Below are positions 12,232 through 23,038 of a DNA stretch of 64,000 nucleotides, piece after piece (the stretch's first letter is position 1; every line of letters starts with the position of its first letter). This DNA is from Poronia punctata (lineage: Eukaryota; Ascomycota; Sordariomycetes; Xylariales; Xylariaceae). Both the position numbers and the translations under genes were made by a program. The notes beneath the pieces were generated by a model. It worked only from the letters and a program-made list of their open reading frames with translations, did not search any database and was not told the origin of the DNA. Where the stretch lies: NCBI GenBank assembly GCA_022579005.1, contig MU401581.1, positions 9,801-73,800 of the forward strand, read 5' to 3'.

Positions 12232-12958
12232 GTTAGCCCGAATCCTTAACTTGACGGCAAGAACGGCAGTATTATCGATGAATACCTTTACTTATTGAAA
12301 GAAGGCCAAGTACTGGGCGAAAGAAATAGTTGGATCTCGCCCAAGTAGACTGCAATAGTTGAAAATTTGCTGGTCCGGTGATCTTTCTGGGGCGGGAAGG
12401 AACTGGCAGAGCCAGGAGCAGCGAGCGGGGTGTTCGGGCGTTGGGGCGTTGAGGTCGCGGTGAGTAGGAACCTTGAATGAGCAACTCTTATATATAAGGG
12501 AGGTACGGGAATTGTATTGATTATGCTATGTACATTAGGTACTTTGCACGTCTGGACATGAACCGTACCTACTCGTAACTTGCAGGGTGTAGCAGACGGA
12601 CTTGAGACCGGACACGATAGTGGAAGTACAATTTCAAGTTGTGACGCAAACAGATGGCGCTGCCTCGTCTCCTTCGGTTCGAAGCTCAAAAGAACCGGAA
12701 AGTCACAACCCACAGAAGATGAAGGTAAGTGTGGAGTAGACTTTTAGAAATCGGGGACGTACACCTAAATATCTAGAATTTGGACACTGTAGCTAGATTT
12801 TATCGCTGTTTCTAACAATCTCTCGAGGAGTCTGATAGGAAGTCGAGGGGGAGGTATCGGGGAAGGTATCGGGGAAGCATGGGTTTCTCCAGACACGGGC
12901 ATCCCGGTTTTGTACTTGATAATGAGTGACGTGTCAGTGGTCGACTTGAAGGTTGCCG
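12232..12958. other. intergenic between unknown gene and TE island
   Basis: This stretch probably holds the spliced 5' leader of the minus-strand unknown gene. A minus-strand open frame at 12288-12713 has no domain and is more likely leader sequence. Composition is normal up to the left edge of the element at 12959. Confidence 0.4.
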
Positions 12959-13199
12959 TAGCTTGGGAGGGATAGAAATGGAAGGTTTAATAGGTTAGAC
13001 TTGCATTTATTTATTTAAAGGGGCTATTACTTCCCTTATACCCTTGTATTTAGGTTGCAACCCCCTTTGTTATTAGGTTTACCTGAACCTTATTTTAAAG
13101 GGTATTTAATGGTTTATTTATATCTAGAGAGATATATAGAGAATATATTACCTTATTTTTTATTTTTGATTTCTTTTGTAAATTTTATATAGTTTTTTT
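12959..13199. repeat. left terminal direct repeat of small element
   Basis: Pairs with 13784-14024. Its first ~150 bp keep G and C where the right copy has A and T, while its last ~60 bp are AT-only where the right copy keeps C and G. Confidence 0.7.
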
Positions 13200-13255
13200 T
13201 AGTGTCCTTAGTAAGGCAAGGGTTAAATTAATAGCTTTTATAAAATATACTTACT

Positions 13256-13580
13256 TATTTTTAATAAGCTATAAAGCTGTTGTTTATATGCTATAGTGCT
13301 ATTATATTTAAGTTAAGCTATAGTTGCTACTTTATAATATGCTATAGTGCTATTATATCTTGTTAAGCTATAGTGCTAACTTTTTAATAAGCTATAGTTG
13401 CTATTACCTTTTTTAATAAGCTATAGTTGCTATTACCTTTATTAAGCTATAGTACTAACCTTTTAATAAGCTATAGCGCTATTTTTTTTTAGTAAGCTAT
13501 AGCTATTGCTACCTTTTTAATAAGCTATAAAGCTATTATTTATAAGCTATAGTGCTATACTTATTATAAGCTGTCTATTA
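13256..13580. repeat. degenerate ~30-bp tandem array (TTTTTAATAAGCTATAG.GCTATTA)
   Basis: About ten imperfect units built on AATAAGCTATAGTNGCTATT, period roughly 28-35 bp, in the interior of the small element. Units vary in length and by single bases. The core AGCTATAGCGCTA is partly self-complementary. Confidence 0.65.
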
Positions 13581-13783
13581 TATAAGGCTATATATAACAT
13601 ATACTTTTTTATATATATATTTAATAGTAGTTTATATATAAAATTAACATATAAAAACAATAAAAAAAAAACATTATAAGCTAACTACTTTTTAATTTAA
13701 ATTATAATATAATAATATATAATATAACTTTTATTATTGCTATAATTATAGCAAGGGCGCTAAACTTTTTTGTGCTATTTTAT

Positions 13784-14024
13784 TAGCTTAGGAAAGATAA
13801 AAATAAAAAGTTTAATAAGTTAAACTTGCATTTATTTATTTAAAAGGGCTATTATTTCCTTTATACCTTTGCATTTAGGTTACAACCTCTTTTATTATTA
13901 GGTTTACCTAAACCTTATTTTAAAGGGTATTTAATAGTTTATTTACATCTAGAGAGATATATAGAGAATATATTACCTTGTTTCCCATTTCTGATTCCCT
14001 TTGCAGATCTTATACAGTCTTTTC
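13784..14024. repeat. right terminal direct repeat of small element
   Basis: Pairs with 12959-13199. The outer (3') ~60 bp are unmutated, with intact C and G, and the inner part is converted to A/T. Confidence 0.7.
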
Positions 14025-14029
14025 TGCCG

Positions 14030-14457
14030 TAGCGTACATATTGCGTATTTAGGATACATATTAGTCGCTTTAACAGCAAAGTTTGACCAAGTAACAGTAC
14101 ATCCAAATCGAAGGTATTTCCTAAGTTTAATTACAAAGAAAGGGCCGAAGTGTCGACAATGAATATCACGATAAAGAGTACATAGTACCAGAAGGTAGGA
14201 AAGGGGGTGGGGTAACAACTCCCTCTCCGCAGAAACAGACAAGCACTTTGAAGATGGTACTCCCTCATTGGCCAAATAGCCCACCAAGAACCCCAAGCTC
14301 CGGTACAAGCACGTAGTTCCTCAAGCCCAAGCGGGGTTTTTGACGCCCAATTCAATCTCCCCTACATTACTGTGTACGTGTACGAGACGAGTACGAGTAT
14401 ACAGGTATATTATTTATCTAAGCTGGCCGTAGGTTCAATATAGGTCAAAACACCAGA
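14030..14457. other. unique spacer between two elements
   Basis: About 430 bp of normal-composition DNA separating the two damaged elements. An open frame on the minus strand (14355-14131) has no recognisable domain. RIP has not spread visibly into it. Confidence 0.5.
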
Positions 14458-14461
14458 TATG

Positions 14462-14702
14462 TGTATGGATCTATTAACCCCTAGAGAATAGAATAACAAA
14501 CCTATTAAGTACTATAGACAACCGCCACAATAGAGCTTAAAGTTAAAGTACTTAGCTTTACTTAATTTGTATATATAAGTACTTTTTATACTTTTTAATA
14601 TATATAAAGCTTATAAAAAATATATAATTATTTTAAACTTTTTTTTATAGCATTTTAATTATAAATTATAGTTAAGCTACTATTAAAAAATAAAAAAAAG
14701 TA
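14462..14702 (+). repeat. 5' LTR of Ty3/gypsy element
   Basis: Outer ~70 bp are of normal composition; the inner part is AT-only. The right LTR is the opposite. The LTR ends at AGTATA, where the right copy has AGCATA. Confidence 0.75.
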
Positions 14703-17700
14703 TAAATAATTATTTGCATAGCTATATAGCAAAAATAAAATTAATTAAATTATATTTTTAAAATCTTTTTATTTGTTATTATTTAGTAGTATTAATTTTA
14801 TTAATAAAATATTAGTATTTAGTATATTTAATAAAAATAACTTAAGCTATTAAAAGCTAAAAATGTTTAGCTTTTTTTTACTTTTATATAATATATTCTT
14901 TTAAGCACTTTTTTAAAAGTTAAAAAATAAAAAGCTTTTATTATAAAGCATATAAAGCGCTAAAAGCTTTAGCTTAACTTTAAAGCTAGGTTTTAAGCTA
15001 ACTTTAAAAGCACTTATAGTATATACTTACTATATAGCTGCTTAATAAAAAAAAGTTGCTACTATAATAAAAAAAATAGTAAAAAAAATAAAAAAAAAAT
15101 ATAAACTAATAATAATTAACTATATAAAAAAATATAAAAGTAAAAAAATATATAAACTTACTATTATTGCTTTAAAAGTATAAAAGAAAACAAATTAACT
15201 TTATAAAAACTTAAATAATTAAACATTTTTAATTAAAGGTAATATTTAAAACTTTAATATTAAAATAAAATAAAAAAATAATAAATTTTTAAAAAATGTT
15301 ATTAATATAATAAAAAAATAAAATAAAAGAGTTAAAAAGTCAATAATTAAATAAAATAAAATACTTTATAATAAAACTAAAAAATTTAAAACTTGCTATA
15401 AGAAAATTAATAAGTAAATAAATAAAGTTAATAATATATTAAAAAATACTAATATAATACTTGTTATATTAGTAGTTTTAAGTAAAAATAATTATGCTTT
15501 AAATACTAATATTAGTAAAAAGCTATTAAAATATAGTAATATTAGTTAAAATATTTAAAACTAAAATAATGCTTATAACTTTATAAGTATAAGTTATTAA
15601 TAAAATATAACTAATAAAGGTATACTTAACTTTATAATGCTATAATATTTAAAAATATTAAAAAGCGTTATTAATAATATACGTTTTTTAAATAAATTTT
15701 TAAACTTTTATAAGTTTAATAAAATATAAAGCATAGCTAGTGTTTAAAAAAAAATATTTAGGCTATATTTTTAAATGCGTTTTTTAAAAAAAATGCTAAA
15801 TATTTTAGCAGTTATAAAGTAAAAAATAAAATAGTTTTTTTATATAAATATTAGCTAAGCAAAGCTAATAAAAATATATTAAATAAGCTATAAAGTATTT
15901 AAAATAAGCTATAATAAGCGCTAGTTTTTTATAACTTATAAGCTAGCTATATATTAAGCAAAATAAAAAAAAACTTTTAAGCTATAGTTTATTTTTTATA
16001 AAGTATTTAAAAAGCTATATAAGCTAACTTGCTAAAAGCTATAATATAAGTTTTTAAGTAGTATAACATATTATATAGCTTATTTATAGCATTTATATTT
16101 ATATAAGCAGCTATTAGCAAATTAGTAAGCTAGTATATAAACTATTTAAAAACTTTTTTTTATAAGCTACTTATAGTTAATATATAAACTTTATAAATAT
16201 ATAAAGTAATATTTAAAAAATTATAAGTTAAAATGCTAAAAATTTAAGTATATATAAAAGCAAAAGCTTAAAGCTTAAATAATAAAAAAGTTATTAAATA
16301 TATAGTTTAATATATTAAAATAGTAGCATATATAAAAAGCAAATATAATAGCAATACTATTAATGCTAGCGTATATAGTAGCAATACTAAGCTATTTAGC
16401 TTTATAAAAGCTATTATTTTTAACTTAAAATATAATAAATAAGCTATTTATTATATTAAAAAAAAAAAAACTTAAAAAAAAGTAGCTTTATAGCTTAAAC
16501 TTACTAAAACTATAATTAGCAATAAAAGTAAATAAATAAATATTTTTTAAAAAGTAGCTAAAAAAAGTTTAATAATAATAACTAGTACTTATAAAAAAAT
16601 AACTTTAAGCATAATAACTAAATTAATAACTATGCTAATAATTATATTAAAAAAAGTAAAAATATTATAATTAAAAAAAAGCTATTTTATAAAAAGCTTT
16701 ATTAGTTTATAAAAAAACGCTAGCTTAAAAAAAACAGTAAAATAAACTAAGCTTACTTTATAAAAAATAATAAAAAAAATTATAATAGCGCTACTAATTA
16801 GTTACTAGCTAAATATTTTAAAAGTAATAACTTTAAAAATAATTATAGCAAAATTATTAAATTATTTAAAAATAGTAAATAAAATAGCTTTATTATACTA
16901 GTTTAAGCTAATAAAAGCTTAAGTAAACTAAAGCTTAAAAAAAAGCAAGCTATATAATAGCTATTTAAACTATTATAACTTATTTAATATAAAGCTTGCT
17001 AATAAAATTAAATTTATAATATTTTTAAATTATAGCTATATTAGTTACTATATTTTTAAAAGCATAGCATAATAATTTTAGCTATATTTTAATAAATATA
17101 ATATAATAATAAAAAAAGTTAGTAGCATTAAGCTTTATATTAATTAAAACTATAAAGTTATAGCTAAATAAGTTATAAGTAATAAAAAAGCTTTATTAAA
17201 ATAGTTAATAACTATAAGCGTAGTTTTTAATAATACTTTTTTAAAAAAAAATTATAATTTTAAAGTGCTTATTTTATAAATAAGGTAGCTTATTTTTTTA
17301 AAAAAAATAAAGCAAAGTAATTACTTTTATAAATATTAAAAGCGCGCTAAAACTATGCTTTATTGCATATTTAGTAGCTTTAAATATAAAATTTGCTTAT
17401 ATAGCTATAGTAAGTATATAGCTAAAAACTATAATATTAAAAAGTAAAAAAAAACCTAAACTATAAATAAAATAGTATAAACAAATACTAAAAATAGCCT
17501 AAGTATTAAGTTATTTAAAGCACTATATTATATATTTTCTTAGCTTATTTAACTTTAAATAATACTATACTAACATAATTATAAAAACTAAATACTAAAT
17601 TAATATAAGTAACTATAAACCTATTAAGCTTTTAGTATAAAAATATAGCTTAGTATAAAAACAAGCAATTATTAAGTTTTTAAAAGCATATAATAGTAAA

Positions 17701-17929
17701 TATATTTAAAAAAGCAAAAGCTTATAAGGCTTATTAGTATTACTTATACTAAAAAAAGCACTAAAGTTAATTATTTTAAAAAAAGCAAATAAAAACAACT
17801 TAAAAGTAATATAGCAAATATATTATAATTATTATAAGCTAAATAAAAAAATAAAAAAGTATATATATTTTTTATTTAACGCGTAAAATAAAGTAAAACG
17901 CGTTACTAGCTATAAATAGTATATATTTA

Positions 17930-18580
17930 TTAACTTAAAAAATAGCTTTTAATATATAATTATATATAAAAAAAATTATAAAAAAATAGCGTTTATAATA
18001 TTAAATAAAATTTATAAGTAGTTAATAATGCTATTTAAACTTTATAATATATTAGCAACGTTTTAAGCGTTAATTTAAAAAATAATAAAAAAATTTTATA
18101 AGTAGTTTGCTAGCTTACTTAATAATATTTATATTTAAAAAAACACTATAAAAAAGGTTTATAAGCGTTATTATAAAATATTTGCTAAACTTATAATATA
18201 TAATATAATAATTAACTTTAAAAAATGCTTTATGTTTATTAAAAAAAGCGTTTTTTTTAAATTTATAATTTTAAAAAATAAAATTAAAGCAAACTTAGTA
18301 AAAGTATTTGCTATGCTAAAATAATTAATGCTAAAAACAATAATAAAAATTAAAGCGTTTATAAATGCTATAAAGTATTTTAAATATTTTATAAAAAGTT
18401 TTTTATTATATATAGCACTACTAATAGCACTTTTTAAAAGCTTAAAAAATGCTTTAATAATGTTAACTAATAAAATAAAAGCAATATAGTAAAAAATTTA
18501 TATAGCTATTATTATTATACTTATAATAAAAACCTTTAATTAGCAATTGCTATTAATAATAAATATAAATTTAAGCTAAG
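17930..18580 (+). pseudogene. reverse transcriptase / RNase H remnant of gypsy pol
   Basis: One reading frame (in phase with 18028) carries a recognisable Ty3-type RT despite many in-frame TAA/TAG. From 18013 the codons match Y-E-W-L-V followed by the MPFGLCNAPATFQ motif, with AAA for Gly, TAT for Cys and TAA for Gln, all explained by single transitions. The LDD catalytic pair appears as CTT AAT AAT (GAY to AAT twice). The ...NFEKC and GFIV blocks follow, then a region like the F-x-x-x-x-R-Y-F-R-Y-F-I linker. No frameshift is needed across about 550 bp, so the damage is substitution, not indel decay. Confidence 0.8.
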
Positions 18581-20383
18581 TATATATTAAAACATATTTA
18601 TTATAGCTATACTTATTAAGTAAAAAAACTATGCTATACTTAGTAATATACTTTTTAAAAAAGCTTATAAATATATAGTTATAATATTTTATATAAAAAA
18701 AAAGTTATTAGTAATATTGCTAAGTTTATAATATTAGCGCTATTAAATTAAAAATAATAAAGTTACTATTTATAATAATTATTAGTTATTAAGCATAATA
18801 TATAGTAAAGCTAAGCAACTTGCTTATATTATAAAATTTATTAACTTTATTAAGCATTATAGTATTTAAATTTTATATAAACCTAGTAAAGCTAATTTAA
18901 TTACTTACTAGCTTTTAAAGCTAACAAAAAACATAATAGCAAATAATAAGCTAAAAATAGTATACTTGCTTAAATACTTTAACTAAATTAATTTATAAGC
19001 TATTTTTAAGTACTTATACTTTTATAAAGCTTTTTTTATAAACTTTAATACTAAATAAGTTTAAAAATACTTTTAAATTTATAAAAACGCGTTATACTAG
19101 CTAAAAACTTATAAATAAGTACTAAGTAACCTTTTATATATAGCTAAAATAGCACACTAAGTAGTAATCTTGCTATAAATACTAAAAGCAAAAAATTTAA
19201 TATATAAAAGTTAAAAATTATATAAAAACTTTAATTATATTATAGTTAAAATAATTAAGTATAAAATAAATAAAGTTTATTAGCATTTAAAAATAACTTT
19301 AATTATATAGTAAGTTATTATAAAATATATTAAATGCTAGCTAATAAAGTTATTTTTAATATAATTGCTTAATTTTAAGCTAATTATACTACTTAAACTA
19401 TTAATATAATAAAATATAAACTATATAAGTTTTAATAAAGTATAAATACTAGTATATATTAAATATGCTATATTATAAATAAAAGCTAAAAAAGTACTAA
19501 ATATGTTTTTTAAAGCTATAAAGCTATTAATAAATTAAATTAGCTAGACTTTTAGCTATTTATATAAATAAATATATAATAATAAACTTAAATTTATAAG
19601 CTTTAAAGCTATTATATAGCACTTTTTAAATAGCTTTATAGTAAAGCTAATAATACTTTTATGCTTACGTAGTAATAGCAAAATTAAAAAAGTTAACTAA
19701 AATATTAAGCAAATTATATTATAAAAAAACATTATAAGCAAATTTAAAAGCGTAAATAAGTTGTTTATATATATAGTATGCTTATATAATTAAATTTTAA
19801 AGCTAAGCAATTATTTAAGCTATTTTTTTTTTAGCACTTAATTGCTTTAATACTAAAAAATAATAAAAGTAGCAAATTATATTTATAACTTAAAAAAAAA
19901 AAAAAGCTAAAATATAAAAAAATTTAGTACTAAATTATAAAGCATTGCTAGCTAAGCAACGCTTTAGTAATATAAAAGCTAGTTAAAACTAAATTAAAGC
20001 TTATTTATAAAAATATAAAAAACTAATTTATATTTATAAACTTAGTAATTAAGTTTTATAAATATAGTAAAAAAGCTATAAAGCTAAACTTTACTATAAT
20101 AAGCTATAGTTTATAATAAGCTATTACCTAAGCAATATATACTAACTATATAGCTTTAGTAGTATATTATTAACTAATAAGTATAATAAAACAAACTTAT
20201 TTTTAATATATATATAAAATAGCTAGCTTATATAAAGCTTATAATATATTAATAAGCTAATATTAAAAAAAAACTAAAAATAGCTAAAAGCTATAAATAA
20301 AATTATAAAATAAATAAAGCAGTAGTAAAATTAAAAATAGCCTTACTAAGCTAATTAAAGCAACTAGTTTAATAAAAAAAATA

Positions 20384-20624
20384 GTTATAAATTTATTAAC
20401 TTTTAAAAAATAAAATAATAAACTTATTAAATATTATAAATAACTATTATAATAAAGCTTAAAGTTAAAATACTTAGCTTTACCTAATTTATATATATAA
20501 GTACTTTTTATACTTTTTAATATATATAAAGCTTATAAAAAATATACAATTATTTTAAACTTCCTTTTATAGCATTCTAACTGCAAATTGTAGTTAAGCT
20601 GCTACTAGAGAATAGGAAAAAGCA
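20384..20624 (+). repeat. 3' LTR of Ty3/gypsy element
   Basis: The inner ~150 bp are mutated to A/T and the last ~65 bp keep C and G. An A-rich run (about 20370-20383) just inside could be the polypurine tract. The first two bases (GT) do not match the TG of the left copy, so the inner boundary is uncertain by a few bases. Confidence 0.75.
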
Positions 20625-20628
20625 TATG

Positions 20629-21292
20629 TATATCTAGATAGTATATTAACCGTACCTTCTATAGGTAGTTCTATAGCTGTTACTTCGCCATTACGCATAT
20701 TTGTACTATAGGTATGGTTTCTACATTTCCTAGGTAGTCTAGGTCCTCTGACAATCTCTAGTCTGCAGTATAATTCTAGCTTGCATTATGTAGGTGGGAG
20801 TTTCGTATCGCATACACATATGTGTACTTACCCAATGGGGTTTTAGGGGGGCTTTAAGCCTTCCAGAAGATGTGTAAGGTCCTTGGAATATTGGCACTTG
20901 TATCAAACAGTTAGACTGCCACTACCTAGGTATTGGCAAGAAGGTGCAGGTGGTACCGTGACTTGAATATACGTTCCTGACTTTCCTCGCTTTTCAGACA
21001 TACGAGGTAGGAAAGGACTCTTCCAAATCTAAGACATTGTCGTCGCCACTCCCTTCCATAAGCTATCCGTGCCTTATATCTCACGTCATTTATCATACTT
21101 GATCCTGCCTGCCATCTTTCGAATTTGAAATTGAGAGGTCAAAAGGGCACCTCAGGGACGCCGTCTCGGTTTTCCCGTTTGCCACCCAAGCATTTTATCG
21201 GATTGAAAACCCTTTAACTACCTACATACTCATCAACCTTATCTGTTACGATTCTACCATTCACTGTTGGACAAACAGAATCCCGTACTGCA
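20629..21292. other. intergenic, no gene seen
   Basis: Normal-composition DNA between the retrotransposon and the next gene. It contains CCTAGGTAGTCTAGG-like intergenic words near 20730 and 20925. Confidence 0.45.
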
Positions 21293-22520
21293 ATGGAAAC
21301 CCCTCCGCGTTGGCAATACACCATTATCTATCCAGCATGGCAAAGTGGTATCTCTACCATTCTCCTATTCAATGTACCGGTACGTCTTTTGGCTCTCTTC
21401 TGTTCTACTACGGGCTTCAGAAGTTCCCTTGAGCCTGACGCCTCTCGTAACAGGTATACCAAAATGCTTCAGCCCCAGGATTAATATCACTTATGCGCAA
21501 AGTTGGGGTTTCAGTCAAATGTGGATACATAGATAAAAAAGACAAAACGGGGTGGCTTTGTCCCCGAGGTGAGGAATCTGTGGAAAAAGCCATCGGTAAG
21601 TGTGGTGTCTGAATGCCACCGACGTTAAATGACCGCTTACAGCATTTGTTTAGGGTTTCTTCAGAAACACCATATTCCCTTCAGTTACAACGTCTAGGGG
21701 GCGACAATTGTTAGGTGTACGGTTGGCTTTGTTTTTTTAGGCGGGTTCGACGTATTCGAACAGCCGGATCTGCCACAGAAAGTTGAATCTTGGACCACGA
21801 GGCAGCCTTCGTCTCTTATTGCGCATGGGAGCTCACCATTGATAACACCCCGCTGTGAGCCTAACACCACCCTGCCGCCAACACGCTGGATATTTATCAA
21901 GGACATTTCCAAGCAGTACCCTTTGACGACGGACAAACTGGAGTCTATTTTTTGGGATGGCATTAAAACATTGGAAATGCCTTTGAGCCACTTTTCTGTT
22001 ACTGGAGCTATAGCCGAAGTCAGAGGATATAGTTCCGCATTCGAGTTGCTACGGCAGCTCAAAAAATTATTTGCCTCTGGGGTATACGGCGGAAGGATCC
22101 AAGTTTTCCCCGTCGATTTCAGGTCATACTGCAGTTATCTCTTCAGCTTCATGAGGGAAGAGTCCGCGCGCCACTCGGCCATGCTTGAAAATGGGCTGTC
22201 AGATCAACCGCTCTCGCCGAGTGAGTCGTTACAGGTTAGTCTTCTCGCCCTTCTATATTCTCTCTCTCTTTTCGTCTTGTTTGCCTGCGCTCTATATTAT
22301 GTATTATTCTCTCTGTGCGCCTCTGTCATATACTGCGATATCTGAAAGGAAGACCAGTGGATAGCCATAGTACCTTATCCGTCCCCCCCCCCCCCCCCTC
22401 CTTGAGAGCGAGGTGGATCTACCCTCTCCTTTTCCACTTCACCTAGTTCCAATCTCTCGTTCGAGATGTTCATTGAACCCCATGCTGATGAACGCCAGGG
22501 CCATGACTAAACAAAAATGA
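21293..22520 (+). CDS. unrecognised multi-exon gene
   Basis: I do not recognise the product. The model joins 21293-21379, 21454-21595, 21741-22220 and 22447-22520 (260 aa). Introns 1-3 start GTACGT, GTAAGT and GTGAGT, end CAG, TAG and TAG, and all phases fit. The first three exons are the better supported; the 3' end is uncertain, since a GTTAGT donor at 22235 is an alternative. The protein starts METPPRWQYTIIYPAW, has a Cys/Trp-containing KTGWLCPRGEESVEKAI segment and a C-terminal helix-rich region (FELLRQLKKLF, YLFSFMREESARH). No signal peptide is seen. Composition is normal despite lying 0.7 kb from a RIP-destroyed element. Confidence 0.45.
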
Positions 22521-23038
22521 AGAAACTGTCGACGATTCAGACTTACGGATGGTCACAAAATATGGTCATCTTTCGCATGACTTGCTTGTTGTTGACGAAA
22601 GTATAGAAATCATAGAAGAGCGGGGCACAGAGAATGCGGCGGAAACATTCCCGATTACAGTGTGCAGGGCCTTCCTTATAGTAAACTTGAGTATTATAAG
22701 GCTCTTTGTAGCAAAAGCGGTTCTTTTTCTCGTATCTAGATACTAGATTGGCTGAGGGTCGAAAAGGCACACATAAAGTTGATGGGACTTATTAGCCCAT
22801 TACTCAAACAGCTTGTTGGCAGTTTCGATAGTTTAGTCCAAACAAAAAGCGTTTTGTTTCGATTTGGAAGCATTTATAAGTTTGATTTGATAATTAAAAA
22901 GACCTACGGAATCTTTATAATATTTGCCAAAGCAACGAATGTCGTCAAACGGTTGGTCGCATGTTCATACTGACACTGCTATACGTCACATTACGAAGTC
23001 ATTTAAAGGGGCACAACATCAACATTGGATTGTCCTTT
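22521..23038. other. intergenic, no gene seen
   Basis: No supported gene. Two short + frames (22549-22746 and 22779-22973) are hydrophobic and AT-leaning, without domains or splice context. Confidence 0.4.

Larger units (their letters stand above)
12959..14024. mobile_element. small RIP-damaged element with 241-bp terminal direct repeats (TRIM/LTR-like)
   Basis: A 1066-bp insertion. Its outer 241-bp segments (12959-13199 and 13784-14024) align without indels at a constant offset of 825, and their differences are almost all C/T or G/A transitions. TGCCG lies immediately outside both ends (12954-12958 and 14025-14029), consistent with a 5-bp target duplication; the identity extends to the 9-mer TGCCGTAGC because the element begins TAGC. 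The 584-bp interior is very AT-rich, has no coding potential, and carries a tandem array. Direct terminal repeats plus a 5-bp duplication fit a miniature LTR element. The ends are TAGC...TTTC rather than canonical TG...CA, so the class is uncertain. Orientation is unknown. Confidence 0.65.
14462..20624 (+). mobile_element. full-length RIP-destroyed Ty3/gypsy LTR retrotransposon
   Basis: A 6.16-kb element. Two 241-bp direct repeats (14462-14702 and 20384-20624) align without indels, differing almost only by C/T and G/A. TATG flanks both sides (14458-14461 and 20625-20628), and the left end starts TG while the right ends CA. In the + frame set by the ATG at 18028, codons read as a reverse transcriptase once RIP transitions are allowed for: the MPFGLCNAPATFQ motif at 18028-18066, an LLDDI-type catalytic motif at 18115-18129, and the KC...FLGF(I/V) block near 18220-18270. 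A polymerase-to-RNase-H linker follows in the same frame. RT at 58% of the length leaves about 2.3 kb 3' for RNase H and integrase, which is Ty3/gypsy order. The body contains stop codons every few residues and is non-functional. Confidence 0.85.

Noticed and set aside
12288..12713. 141-aa frame on the - strand upstream of the unknown gene
   Set aside because: No domain; overlaps the likely spliced leader of the gene at 11428-12207.
13200..13783. CRISPR-like spaced repeats in the small element
   Set aside because: Units are contiguous, AT-rich and degenerate, with no unique spacers, in a eukaryotic genome; a tandem array.
14703..20383. Mitochondrial or plasmid DNA insertion, suggested by extreme AT content
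   Set aside because: LTRs, target duplication, transition-only differences and RT motifs show a RIP-damaged retrotransposon instead.
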